The notes below the pieces were generated by a model, which did no database searches, was not told where the DNA came from, and saw only the letters and a program-made list of their open reading frames with translations. This document shows positions 22,098 through 36,100 of a stretch of 64,000 nucleotides of DNA, one piece after another. This stretch comes from Enchytraeus crypticus (lineage: Eukaryota; Annelida; Clitellata; Enchytraeida; Enchytraeidae): the NCBI GenBank assembly GCA_905160935.1, contig CAJHZI010000463.1, forward strand, positions 1,443,001 through 1,507,000, in the 5' to 3' direction. Position numbers and translations under genes: made by a program. Within the stretch, counting starts at the first letter, position 1, and every line of letters begins with the position of its first letter.

Positions 22098-23075
22098 CTC
22101 TCTCTCTCTCTCTCTCTCTCTTAGTGCACTGCCTACTGGCAGGTCCAAGGTATATCCTCTTCATGCCCACATTTGAGTGTATCTTTAAATCATTATTCCA
22201 AATCTCAGCCTGTCTGCCTCTATTTCCGTCCATTGTGACTGCTATGACCTCTTTTAATTTTAATAGACTTTCCCCCTTAGAATGTGTTCTATCCAACTCT
22301 GCTTCCTTTTCTTAATACATTTATCAACTGTCTATCTGTATCAACTCTCTCCAGAACTTCCTCATTTGTAACGTTTTGAGTCCAGCCAATCCTTTCCATT
22401 CTTCTCCAATGCCTCTATTTTGAATGTCTCAATGGCACAATAGTTATAGGTGTTGATAGCGTCACAGAGTTTGAAATGACAGACCCTGAGGTGAATTGAA
22501 CCTTCATGGGTTCGAATCCAAGCCACGCTTATCTGTGAGTAAAATCTCCTACATTCACTGGACTGGCTACACGGGAAATGGGCAAAATTGCCTAATGGAT
22601 TTAACATGTGGTATTAAAAAGTGATAGGTATCAATATCAACGTAGTTGATCATTTCACTATAGTAAGTTATTATATTATTATTATTATATATTCCTTCCT
22701 TAAGGTCCATGTTTCATATCCATAGCATGGTCCAAACCAATGTTTTCATTACCTTTATCTTTGTGTCTTTCTTTAGACTTTTTGTTAAAAGTTTGTTCCT
22801 AGTACCAAAGGCCTCTTTTGCTTGTGCAATCCTACTGCATAAATATTTCAGTTTCAAATTTTCCATTATTGGTTATAGTATGACCCAAATATTTGAAACT
22901 CCTTACCTGTTCCAATTTCATACCATTTATTTTGGTATTAACTTTAACTTTTTGGTGTTTTTCTTCCTGCCATATTCTAATGCCGTATCATTCAGACTAA
23001 CCGCTATCTTCTGCAGTCCAGTCTCGCTGTCCGCTACCATTCCTTGGTCACAGCAAATCTTTTATCTTGTATCTT
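22098..23075 (-). mobile_element. RTE-like LINE relic with nested SINE
   Basis: On the minus strand, from 23075 downward, the decayed frame contains RIAQAKEAFGTRNKLLTKSL and TKIKVMKTLVWTM, which are typical of RTE/BovB-type reverse transcriptases. After an interrupting SINE it resumes near 22400 and ends in a GAGA-coded Arg/Glu run at 22098-22125. Many stops show it is dead. Confidence 0.7.
22424..22668 (+). mobile_element. tRNA-derived SINE (family 1), nested in LINE relic
   Basis: It starts AATGTCTCAATGGCACAA (A-box region), has the B box GGGTTCGAATCCAAG, and ends TTGATCATTTCACTATAG. It splits the LINE relic, so it is the younger insertion. Confidence 0.8.
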
Positions 23076-23278
23076 TGCTATAAACAGCCCTAATTCAAAA
23101 TCAACATTTTAAAATATAAATTATTGGCATCTTAATTTTATTTCAGAGTTTGTGTTTACACAATTTGATAACCATATTTGTAAGCGATAATATAAATTTT
23201 TTATAAATAAATTTTTATAAATTTTTATAAAAAAATTTATATATAAATTTTTTTTTGGAAGGCATTTAAAATTACACT

Positions 23279-23362
23279 ATGTCTTCTGAAAATCTGGAGA
23301 GGCTCTTAGAGGTAGTTAAGTCGGCTAAATCAGACAATGAACAACTTGCAGCATTATTAATG
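23279..23362 (+). CDS. NCDN: NCDN exon 1
   Basis: The ATG at 23279 opens MSSENLERLLEVVKSAK. The donor is ATG|GTGAGT and the exon ends in phase 0. Confidence 0.88.
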
Positions 23363-24266
23363 GTGAGTGCTAAGGTCTGATGATATTGTTATTAAAATCA
23401 GTTTATCTAAATTTTATCACAGTACAATGATATATATTTGGTAAAAAAAGCATAATTCGTATATATATAATTATTATATATAAATATATAATTATTTTAT
23501 TTTTTAAATATCAGAATACATTAATTTTTTGTTTCTACTCACTGGAATATAATGAGAAACATATGCTTAACTGTGTGAATCAAGTTTTTAGTTGATAGAT
23601 AATTATGATTTACTGGTCTCTAGTACTAGTATTTATTTTTTATCCTGTTCTTTGTTGTTTATAATGAATCTTGTTAGGCAATATCATAAATATACGTAAT
23701 ATCTATTTGTGCAGGTTGCGAGGTGCATTAAATCCGAAGAATTGAATTCTGAGTCTCGGCATAGAGTTTTTAGCTCCATTGGATTTAATTTTATTTCTCG
23801 TCTCATTTCAACTAGTTAGTATATATATTATTTATAACAAAAATGTAGTTTTATATGCAAATTTATAGAAGTTGTGTTATAAGTCTATTCCTATATAATT
23901 TTCAAGATATAAATTATCTTTTTGGGGAAAGCATGTGCAGTGGTTCAGAAATAGCATAACCTTTTTCTCTATTCCATTAATTGTCTGTAATGATCACTGT
24001 TTGCAAAGATGACTCCTTTAAAACTAGCCATTTATCATTTCTCATGTAGGATCATTTTTTATTTAGAATATGTAATACTTTGTCAACATTATGCTTTTAT
24101 TCTATACATTTTTATTTTAAATGTAAATATAGTATTATTTTTAAGCCAGCTTAATATTTATATATTTATTATATATATAATTATATATACATATATATAC
24201 AATAGCTGAATATTTATATACGATATATATATTATATATATATCGTATATAATATAATATAATATC

Positions 24267-24318
<52 letters not shown>

Positions 24319-27300
24319 TATATATATATAGAAATATTAAGCTGGCTTGAAAATAATGCTATAATTCAGGCTATTTAATGTAAAATCTTTTTAGCCTTGC
24401 TGCCTTGCATTGTCTATCTCAAAATCTAATATGATATGTTCGAATTTGTGTGCAGTAAACTTGATGGACGTATTCTGATCATTCATGAGATAGGTTTGAA
24501 GATGGATAAAGTTTTACATACAGTCCACTATAAGATATAATGTGCTTGATGCAGTTGTGGAAGACAGTATCACACTAGTCGTTGTTGTTCTTCCTGTTCT
24601 TCATTACAAGAGAAGGACTTTTAATAACCACTGGGTCATTTGACGAAAGTTTGCTGTATATGGGCTAGCTAGTATATTTTCTTATCTAACTGTTTTATTG
24701 CTGAACCAGTTTCACACTGGTCAGGGTCGAAAATAATAATAAAAGTAATAATAATAACAAAAATTAGAGTGCTACAGATATCAATGACAACATCGAGCAC
24801 TATTGAGACAAAAACAAGCCGGTGAGCTAAAAGAAGGTCCAAAAATGGTGCAAATCCAAAATCCAGATAATCAGTCCAAAGTACACTTTGGACTGATAAG
24901 TATAATAAGTATAATGATTATCCAATGTATAATGACTATCCACCTATGCTTGCACGATGTGCAGCGTGCAATCATAGGTAGGGTCTGGCATGAAATAATG
25001 GGTGCCCGTGTGGTGCTCTGCTGCAGACTATGCAGCACATTTGGAAGAGTGCCCTATGTCATAGCTTGATGGTAGTTTGGCTCATCTACACCTTGCTGAA
25101 GAAGTTGTTAAACGATGGTTGAATGAGTGCGACCTACGCAAGAAGTGCTTGATTTGCAATTTGCAATGATTTATTCAGAAAACAAACCAGTGGATGAGAA
25201 TGTGATCCTGTACAGATCAATTGGACTATCTGTTCTTAGCGCATTCTGTTCGGATAAGGAAATGGTATGTCGCAGTAATCAGTTTCCTTTATTAAAAATG
25301 ACAGTACTTATGTAGCTAAATTCTGAAATTTGTATTTGCTTGCTGTTCCTAAACATAGCAACTTTACGTTGACATAAATTGATGAGTTGTGTATAAATAG
25401 GTGTAAAGGTTTTTATATAAAAAACATTAGAAGTAAGATTTTGCTATTTTATGATTTTCTTTAATTAATAGAATTTTGAAGGTTAGTGATATTAAAGCAT
25501 TAGTACAATGCTAGAGTTTCTTTTTACATGTATACTCTTTCTTCAGTTACTCGTTGCGTAATATGCTATTATCTTTTTATAATGATTTTTACAACTTAAT
25601 ATGTCAGCATAAATATTTATCGTTCTTTTATTAATATGCTTGTATTTGCTCACAGAAGAGTAGAGTAACTTTGTTAATGCAAACTTAGAGTGATTACTGT
25701 TCATAGCCGAACTTAGTATGAAGTATATGTGTTGAAATTCATCGATATTAGAGATGGCCTAATTAATTTTTAGTATATTGTACGTAGAGACTTTTGATTT
25801 ATATTTAGTTAAATTGTTATTTTTTAAGATATAATTTCATATATATGCTAACTACTTTACTTCTTTTACTTAGTCCACTTCATGCTCACTGATATCTATA
25901 GGTTACTCATCCAGAGATGTTGAAAAATCTTCCAGTGCTAGGAGAAATCATTTCATCCACGTAAGTAATACCTGCATAGATGATTTCTTGATAATTGTGA
26001 CTAGAAGTATGTATTCAATCTCTCTCTCTCTCTCTCTTAGTGCACTGCCTACTGGCAGGTCCATGGTATATAACGCCTACACTCTTCTCTGTCTTCCGAT
26101 TTCCTCTTCAGTTCCAGCTGAGGAAGGCATAGGGGGCCCACCTTGTCAAAAGCATAACCCCCAAGAAAGGAATGGTATATATTCAATCTGTTATCTATAT
26201 TATATTTTTGTATCATAAATTCATATACTTGATTAGATGTACTTCTGGATATATTATGTATTAAATTTAATGATAGTGAATTCTTCCCTATAAATATTGG
26301 CTATGTTTTTTTATTTTTTTAGATTTCATTATATAGTTTATCTTCATATAACATATTTTGTTACTCTTTTTCAATGATTTTGCTGAGAAATGCAAAATAT
26401 TGCTAAATTTCTATGGTTTTACATTAGTTTTACATTTATTATGTCTACATGGCTTTTGTTGGTTGCTCTAGCTAGGTCGTTATGTCCAGGTAGATGTGCA
26501 CTGGTTATTAGGTCAGTCTGTTCTTAAATCAATAAGTTCTCTTCAAATTGATAAGTTCAGCACTTCTGAACTGAAACCACAGTGAAAGATTACAAATTGA
26601 GAAAGCCACTGTCCTGCAACTTTAATTTGTAATGTAAACTTATTTCTACAGTGAACTAAACTTTCTAAATTCTGTTGTTAGTTTGCACAGAGTAATTTAA
26701 GCAATAATTGTGCTATGTTATCAGTGATGTTATGCTATGTTATCAGTGATGTTCTGCTATGCCATCAGTGATGTTATGCTATATTATCAGTGATGTTATG
26801 CTATGTTATCAGTTATGTTATGTAATATTATCAGTGATGTTATGCCATATTATCAGTTATGTTATGCCTTATTAGCTGTCATGTTATGCCGTATTAGCAG
26901 TGATGTTATGCCATGTTATCAGTGATGTTATGCCATGTTATCAGTGATGTTATGCTATATTATCAGTGACGTTACAATATTTTTCAATGTGCTGGCTTAG
27001 ATCTGAAGGAGTTGACGATGAAGAGAAGAGGATAGTGGACGACTGTTACGACTGTTTGACTTGTATCGCTGATTATGCTGATGGGAGAAAAGCCTTGAGG
27101 GAGGCGCATACAGTCACTGCACTTCTTTCTTCTGCTGCTGACCGCTGCTATGGTTTTTATTGTAGTTTAAACTCATTATTCTTTATTTCAACAGTACTGC
27201 TTCTAGTTTCTAATACCAATTTTTATCTCTAAAATTATTATGTTGTAGATAAAACAGAGTAGATCTATCTAGTCACATCTTGCATGTTTCATGACCAATG

Positions 27301-30300
27301 GCAGGTCCATGACAAAATATATATCTGTCATGTTTCTTAATGAACATATCAGTGTCAATTTCAAAAACTGTTTTCATTAGACTGATTAAAATATTTACTA
27401 TTGTAATTCGAAAGACCGATATATGGAAGGCATAATTTCGGTGGTGGCAGAACGAATTACTTCAATGCGTAATTTTTTCTGATTTTGCTTTTAATTTTCA
27501 TGCATTTTCTCAAATTGTATAATTAATTTTGCAGGCTATATGAGAGCACTTAAGCTGCTGTCACTATTGGCACGATTCCAAGATGATCTGCACCAGTTGC
27601 AGGAGTGTGAAGTAGAAAGATTTCTTGTTGGTCTCGCTGAAAATTTCTGTACTAGTAGGGTTTGTATAATAAATCGTTGCATGTTTTTAACTTAACAATA
27701 TTTGCTTGTATATTATGATGTAGATTAATATGACAATAAAACTCTCTTGTGGTATTCGTATTTGTACCAATGAAAGTTCATGATGCTGAGGCATAACGAG
27801 CTCTATAGTCAGGGCTTCGGAAAACGACAAATGAATTATGAAGTAGAATGTTTGCAATACTTCTGTTATTCTCTGATGTTATTATGAGACAAATACGGTA
27901 GTTTGACTTTGAATGAGTAATTCTGTATTGATACAGTTAACACAGTCATGTGTGCTATAGTCACAATATGGCGAGATAGATTGTTTTGTTAGATTACTCT
28001 CTCTCTTTCTCTCTCTCTCTCTCTCTAGTGTTCTTGCCAAGTGGCAGATCCATGGTACGTATTTCTACCAAAAGTCTGCTACACACGTTACAAAGAACAC
28101 GCTTTCAATCAAAAAGTATTTTTCACTAAAGGCCATACCTTATCAAAATTTTGATTTAACTCGTAGCATTGGAAAATGTGACTTCTGGAGTTTTTCCCTT
28201 AGTTTTTCCCTCCGTTCCTGCTTAGTAGCTTCTTACGAAGTAAGAACTGCAGTGCACGGTCCATTCTTCACAACACAGATCTCTTTATACAGAGAATATA
28301 GTGAAATTCCGTGGGTCATATTTTATTCCGATAGATTAATAGACATCTTTTTAATAATCAATTAATTAAATTTAATTAATAAATTAATAAAGATTTAATC
28401 AATTAAGCTAACATTAAGTATCTTGAAGTGAACATTAGCCGCATGTTTTACCCAAATTTGTGTCAAAACTATTTGTGTTTGCATGATATCTAATTACTTT
28501 ATCCGAATTAATTCTTGTATATGTAATTAATTAATGATTTACAGTTTTGAAAATAGCAACGTCTTAACTATATTGTAAGTATTGCCTGGATTTATGAATT
28601 TGAAATGAGCATAATAATGACTGCTTTAGAATGAAGACAAATTTCTCTTCGGGACTGCTCTAACAGATTTCCTATCAGCGTATTGCTTAACGGTATGTTG
28701 CTTTCTTTCATGTACTGCTATTCGCTTTGCTTTTTGATGTGTTCCTATTTTACAAGTGATCTCATGCGGCAATTGCTGGGTTTTTTAAAAATATATTAGT
28801 GTGTTTAGATGAATTGTAAAAATGCATAGACAAAATATATTGCAAACTTTACTACTGATCAGCAAAAGCTGATCAGTAGTAAAGTTTGTCACACATTTAA
28901 AAGAAACTTTCAAATGTGTGACAATCTTCTTTGAGTAATTGTTTTAATCTTCTTTGAGTATTTGGCGTAATCTCTATTTATTTGAATCGGTACAATTTTT
29001 GTGCTATGAACTCCATGCACTTACTTATATGCATAGATGCAGTACATTTATAGACTCAGTTTAAATACCTTTACTTTATCTTAATGATTCATTTAGACTT
29101 CACAACCAATCGGAATGATGTTATACTTACCTGCTATACACCAGTTTGAATATTTTATTTAAATTTGTTTTTTTATTTTATTTTGCATCCGTGAAATCAT
29201 CTTTGGATGAAGAAATGAATGTTAAATATTTGTTAATAATAATAGTATAAATGATAATTAATAGTATTTATAATGTTACTATTTTATGCAGGATGATTTG
29301 CACAAAGTTTCTGGCAGAGCTTTCTGGAAACCACTGTGTACATCAATGTGGGAAATCCTCTCTAGTCGAATCTGTATGGCTTAATGTTATGATGTCTGCT
29401 GGTTGCTGAATCTTTATCAGTTCTAAAATCTATATCAGTTGTCAGTTGTGAAATAAGTTGTCTAGATAATTTTGTGTAACTGTTTAAAACTTATTTAAAT
29501 ACTACTGATGTGTTTTAGATATTAACGTAGCCCTTGAACTTTACTCTATTTACAAGTCATTTAAACACAATTAAAGATTAGCAATCGATAAGAAACGATA
29601 GGATAAGAAACTTTTCCTTGAGTTTTACTTTATTATATACGATATATACACTGCTAACTTGAACTTTAATTCTGTTGTAGATGAAACCCAGCGAAGCACA
29701 GTCTTTGCTCTTATTTCTGAGCTTGCCAAGGTCTATGGATTGAAATGGTTTCTGTCACAAGGTGTCAGCAGCAGACAGTTGTTGTTGCTCTTGAGGCTTG
29801 TCTGCGTTGAGATCCAGATGATTCTAGATGAATGCGATGCGAGAGAGGTAATTAATCCTGCTGTGTAATTGTTTATGTAATTAAGATTACATAATTGTAA
29901 TCGATTGATTACTAATAATTAATTATTTATAATTGATTATTAGATTTTTTATGATTAAGTTCTCTTGTTGTGTAATAATAATTTATGTAATCTAGTACTC
30001 GTGCTATGTAATAATTTATGCAATCTAGTACTCATGCTATGTAATAATTTAATAATTTATGTAATTAAGTACTCGTGCTATGTAAAAATTTTTGTATTGA
30101 AGTATTCATGATATGTACTAATTTTTGTAATCTACTTCTCTTCTTGTGCAAAAAATTTATGTAGTGGATATACTCAATCTAGCATTTTTCTAGTCAATTT
30201 TATATGTAGGAATTTAATACTCAATTATGTATTTATAGTTTTATTGTCGTAGGTTGTGATGGAGAAGCAGTGGACGGTGATGTCCTGCTGTGTTATTCTG

Positions 30301-33086
30301 GAGGACGTCCAGAACGTGCTGGACATCGATGAGACGCTGGAACTGAATGTGGCTCAGCTGGAGCAGGTCGGTGGTAGCGTCATGTCTGCCATCAGATCCA
30401 TGCTCGCGTTCATTCACTATCAGTACAGCACCCACCAAGCCTCTGCCTCGGTTAGACTTGATCGTTGAATAATGTCATACGAGAGTTTATAGTGTCGTAA
30501 GAGAGGTTCCCGCAGGATTAACTTCGAATAATACTGACCACATAATTTCTCACTGGAACGATAGACATACTCTGTGCCTTTTTTTAGCAATTAAGACACT
30601 TGGTAAAAGCTGGTAAAGCTAATGTTAACGACAGTTTCCTCACTCGAAAGCGATGTCAGTGACGAGCGAGCCCCGGATTTGAACCCCGCACATATTGATC
30701 AGCGTTCGAATGTTGTACCGACATTGCCATTGACTCCAGACAAGTCCTATATTAAAATTTTAAAATACATTTTGTACTAATAGAATTAGTTCTTTGACTT
30801 ATGGAATTAATGCTTTTTGTTTTAGTCTGTCAGTGTTTTGAACGATTATGGTGATGATGTTGTACAGAGTAAGTAGAAGAGGGGGTATATAGTTAAACGT
30901 CGGTCCCAGAAGACGACGATGATGTCGTTGGGGAAACTAACAGTAGAAGTCTGGTACGGGTGATGTGCTGTCACTAAAGCCAGATAGGCCGCTGATAAAG
31001 TGAGAGACGTGAAAGTAAGACACTTGACGCGAGAGATACTTTATTCTTTTATTATTATTTTATTTTATTACTTCAAAGTTACAAGATTATAAATCAATTA
31101 GGTGCAGATAGTTGATTTCTGCGTCGATCAGGCTCAAACCTGCACGGGCGAGCATCTTCCCAAAGGCACTATCGCGGCCTTAAGCCCGAAGGCTCTCCTT
31201 CTACAAACGGTCACAATCTACAACGAACTGTTACATCGCTGTCGTTGCACAAATGCTCCCCAGACTAAGTCTGCAATATGATTATATAGAAACATTCTGC
31301 ATCATCCGACATACAGCAACCAATAGCACTGCTGCAACCTTACGATATAACTAATAATAGGAATCATCCGATAGTTACAGCCAATAGCAAGAGTGTTCAA
31401 ACATCACCTCATGCATTAGGCCTACACAACTACGCATTTTCCAGAAAGTATTCAGTGTTCTAAACAACTTGATAAACTTACAGCACTACATGCTAATCCA
31501 ATATACTCCACATTCCTCACAGTCCTACAAAGTTATTGTTGTTTTGCAGGCTGGTGATGATGTTATTGGTGTTTTATAGGCTGGTGATATGTTATTGTTG
31601 TTTGTAGGCTGGTGATGATGTTATTGTTGTTTTGTAGGCTGGTGAAGATGTTATTGGTGTTTTGCAGGCTGATGATGATGTTATTGTTGTTTTTCAGGCT
31701 GATGATGATGTTGTTGTTGTTTTGTAGGCTGATGAAGATGTTGTTGTTGTTTTGTAGGCTGATGAAGATGTTGTTGTTTTTTTCAGGCTGATGAAGATGT
31801 TGTTGTTGTTTTTCAGGTTGATGAAGATGTTGTTGTTGTTTTGTAGGCTGATGAAGACGTTGTTCTTTTCAGGCTGATGAAGATGTTGTTGTTTTTTCAG
31901 GCTGATGAAGATGTTGTGGTTGTTTTTCAGGCTGATGAAGATGGTGTTGTGTATGAGCTGCGACCAGTGTTTTGTGCTTGTATTCGGTTGATTGGGTCGT
32001 GGGCGAGTGACGAAGAGTGTGCCGTCAGTAAAGAATTCACTGACTGCTTGACGGCCATTGTCAGCATATGGTATATATACACTGATTATACTACTTTAAC
32101 TACATTTCCTTTAAATATGTTTATATATTTAATTGCATTGTCTCACTAAAAACCAACTAACGCATGACACTGCGCAGAAGCCATGTGTTGTAGTGTTGAC
32201 CCAGTTGTGGTATTTTCCTTAGTAATAGCGCTAATTCATGAGCAAGGTTGCAGACTTTGAGCAGGAATAGCAGTCCGTTTTACTGAATACTAGAGTAAGA
32301 TTTAAATCAGTTAGAGACGCTCTATTTCATGTTGCTCGGCCCACCTCTGTTGGATAACATAGCTATATTAATTTACCAGGTGTCTTAATTGCTAAAAATA
32401 GACAAGGCTTATGTTCATCGTTTCAGTGAGAAATTATGTGGCCAGTATTCAGTTATGGCTGTTGAGTTATTGACTGGGGATGAATCAGCAAGCAGTCCAC
32501 CGGCAGTCACGGTGTCCACTGCTAAAACAGTCTCGTTCCACACACAGGAAGTCCCTGCCTCTGATGTGGATCAGTCCTGTACCGGATCAGTTGATCTGCT
32601 CAGCTTTGTCCTGCCAGCACTCGTCCACTCTACCTCACTGAGCGCATTGCGTCGTGACCTGACCTCTGGTGTCGTTGTGCCGCTACTGATCAACTATTTG
32701 TCGTGGAAGTTTAGCATCAGGAAAAAGTCAGCGTCCAGTTCTGTTGATGAGGTGAGTTACTGTTTATTACGTGTTTAATTGTTTATACGTAATTTACTAT
32801 TTTAATTACATTATAACAAAAACGCAATTTATCAACAACCTAATTGAATGCTGTCTTCGTGACTTCTTACAGAATACGCAATTGAAACGTATTTTTGCTT
32901 AATCAGAGACGGATCCTATTCGAAAGTCAAAATGACGAGCATTGTATAAAACTATTTATTTAGTGTTTTATTCATTATTTGTTATCTATTGTGTGATTGC
33001 AAATTTAAAATTCCAAGTAGCAGCCTAAGGATGAGCATGGTATGATTATGTATTGGATTCAATCAAGAATATCACATAATATTAAT

Positions 33087-33119
<33 letters not shown>

Positions 33120-36100
33120 GGTTTATCGTCCGTTTTTTCATTACAAGATGGAGATTGAAAAAGAAATTAAAAAATATGATCTAAAATTACTTATTTAACC
33201 CACTTATATAGAGGCAAAGGCTGATGTGATGAGAAGGATAGTAAACTTTAGATATCGTTGAAACTAACAAAACTTCTGTAATATGCTGCTGGGTACATAT
33301 GAATAATTTTACAGTAAGATCTCTCTTCTCTTCAGTGCACTGCCAAGTGGCAGGTTCATGATACATATTCATACTCAAAGTCTGTTTTCTCGCTCCATAA
33401 GAGCAATCCTTAGATCAACAAGTTAATCCCTTCACAAAGTCTATGCTTTCTCCATACCTTATATAACCCATAGCTTGGGAAAAGTATGGCTTTTGAGGTG
33501 GTTTCCCGTTGCCTGCCTCAGTTAGATAGATTAATTACCATTTAAGCCTGGGGTAAAATATTTCATGATGAGGTGGGTCCCCTCTTGCCATCCTCAGCTC
33601 CTGCCTTAGTCGCCTCTTACGTACACGCAGCAGATTGTTTGCGGTTGCCCTATTCTGCAGTGGTCCAACCACACCCGAGCACAAATATCAGTAAGATGTA
33701 TAATTTTAATTCTAATAAGATACAAGCTCTATGAATATACTGTTACACAGATACAAGTTCTATGAATATATGTTGTCTTTGTAATCGTAGAATTTCATAT
33801 TTTAAGCTATTTTATTTAACAGGAGATGCTTCAGGCTTGCATTGTTATTCTCAATTATTTGAACGATCCCGACTTGAAAGCAGATATAGATTTCAATCAG
33901 CTACTACAACCTTTACTACTTGCTCTATCTCTGCAAGGTAGAACTTTCTAACTTAACCTTTACCTTTATTAGTAATACAAAGTGTCTGTTTTATTCATTT
34001 ATATTTAGTTTCAAACATTTTCTGTTTTTTTAAATTAGTAATACAATGTGTTGATTGTCTTTTGCAAACAATGCTAGTTTATCTAGCTGCCGAACGGTTA
34101 CGGTATCGTACTGCTGATCAATAGGTTTAAGATTCTAAGCCAGGGTACCCCGTCCAATGATATCTCTTCATATCGTTAAATAACAAATGATTTAAATTTT
34201 AATGTTTTTTGTGTTTTGACCTGTGCAATAATAAAATTGTGTTAAACTTAACTTGATTGTACTGGTTCAGGAAGTCGAGAGACTTGTTGATGTTGATTGA
34301 CTTGTTGCTTAGTATGTCAAAAATTTGTTTATCTTTAATATCACTCGTCCAAATTTTTTGCAAATAATATAATTTCTTATAAATTTCAAATATGAATACT
34401 GTTGTTAGCCTCTTATTATTTACTGTATTGTTGCAAAATGTGATTATTTGTTTAGTTTCTAGTTAAGTATGCTATATTTGTTATTAATTGTGGCATGAAA
34501 CAAATAAAAAAGGTATTAAAATCTTTCAATTATGCTTTGATTAATTTCTGAAAAGTCTTGAATAATTTTATTTTTGACGACAGGCGGCTTCACTACACTC
34601 AAATATTTTCGTTAAGCCATATAATTAAAATTAAAATGTGATTATTTTATAGTAATAGTCTCACGGTTTTAATTGTTTTGCTCAGATAATGGTTGACTGA
34701 TTAATGTATTTATTCTAAAAAAATATGTTTAATATGTTACTGCATGTGAAATTTAAATTTATAGACAATTACATTTTTTCTGTGCGTGTGTTTTCTTTTC
34801 TAAAAGTCATACTTTGGAATTTAACTTTCACTTTTTTAGTTTTTTTCTCAAAGCTCACTATAATATTTATTTTGAATGGAATACTAAAGATTACATGACT
34901 GATATTAAATGAATCTGTTTTCTGATTCGTTCACTTTTTCTTTTTCTGCAAGTGTTTAAATGCTTAACCGTTGAGTGTATGCCTATACAGTTTATTGTGT
35001 ATACTGTCTAATAGCATACTCATCTTCTTCAAGTGCCTTGCCTGTTCCAGGTCTGGGCGGTCATGGTCATGTTCCCCCTTATGTCTATGTCCATTGTTGC
35101 TGTGATCATTTCTGTTTCCGTTATCTACATCCATTTGCTTAGACTCTTAATGAACGTCATCCTATGTCCACCTTCACTTTGTTTGCCGTTTATTTTTTCT
35201 GTCACTATAGTATTTCAACGATTTTGTTCCAAATAGTGTGTCCGAAAAACTTCACCTGCTAGCATCTTATTCTATTAAATAGATAGTTACGACTAGTTGA
35301 CATACCTTGTCAAAATAACAATCTCTACAAACTAATTAACAAAGATTAATAGTGGTTATTAAAACCATGAGCAGAAACATTTATGAAAATCAAATTTCTA
35401 TTTTTAGCTTTGATTGATTGATTGATTTAAGATGGCGATGATATTCCTGCTGAACTATTGAAACATATGGAGGCTATTTTCTGTGCCAATGAGAAGGCAT
35501 CTGAAGATACAAGAAATAAATTGTTACACATATCCAGGTACAAACTTTCCTTTCTGGTCTTTCCGATATGACGAATTTTTAAAGAAACAAAAAACGTGGA
35601 GTAAAATAATAGAAATCTTTATAGGGTAATTTATTTTAAATATTGCTTTTCCTGTTGATTCGGGGTATGTGCCTTTGGCCTTATTTCTCATTTGACTTTC
35701 TCTACTTCGTATGTATTGATGACTAGCTGACTTAATATGTGAAATAAACAAAATATAAATATGCAAATTAATAAATAAATAAACATAATTCCGATTCTGG
35801 TTCACGCCTTCTATAATTTATTATAGATTTAATATACAAAAATCACCATGTTAGGAAATGCCAACTGTTTACTGGTTGTTGAATAAATTACACATGTGGA
35901 GGATTCTTAGTCTCAACGTTAATAGTCTATGACTCTATATTGAGTACAATGTATGTTCATGTCCACTTAATGCAAATAGCCTCGCTGTTTCAATAGGACT
36001 ATATTACAAATAACATTTTAGCCTCTATATAAGCCTCTACGTAATGATTCGCACGTCGCATATATAATGTTTAGCAGCATATTAAAACATGATTTTAGTA

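Noticed and set aside
24803-25178. Candidate NCDN exon or gene upstream of exon 3 (frame from 24803, and frame from 25127)
   Set aside because: The first part overlaps a dispersed repeat (R5x). The frame from 25127 only becomes neurochondrin-like after the acceptor at 25178, which also fits the phase of exon 2.
30870-31535. Possible solo LTR or retroelement in NCDN intron 10
   Set aside because: No paired terminal repeats, target-site duplication or second copy was visible; left as unassigned.
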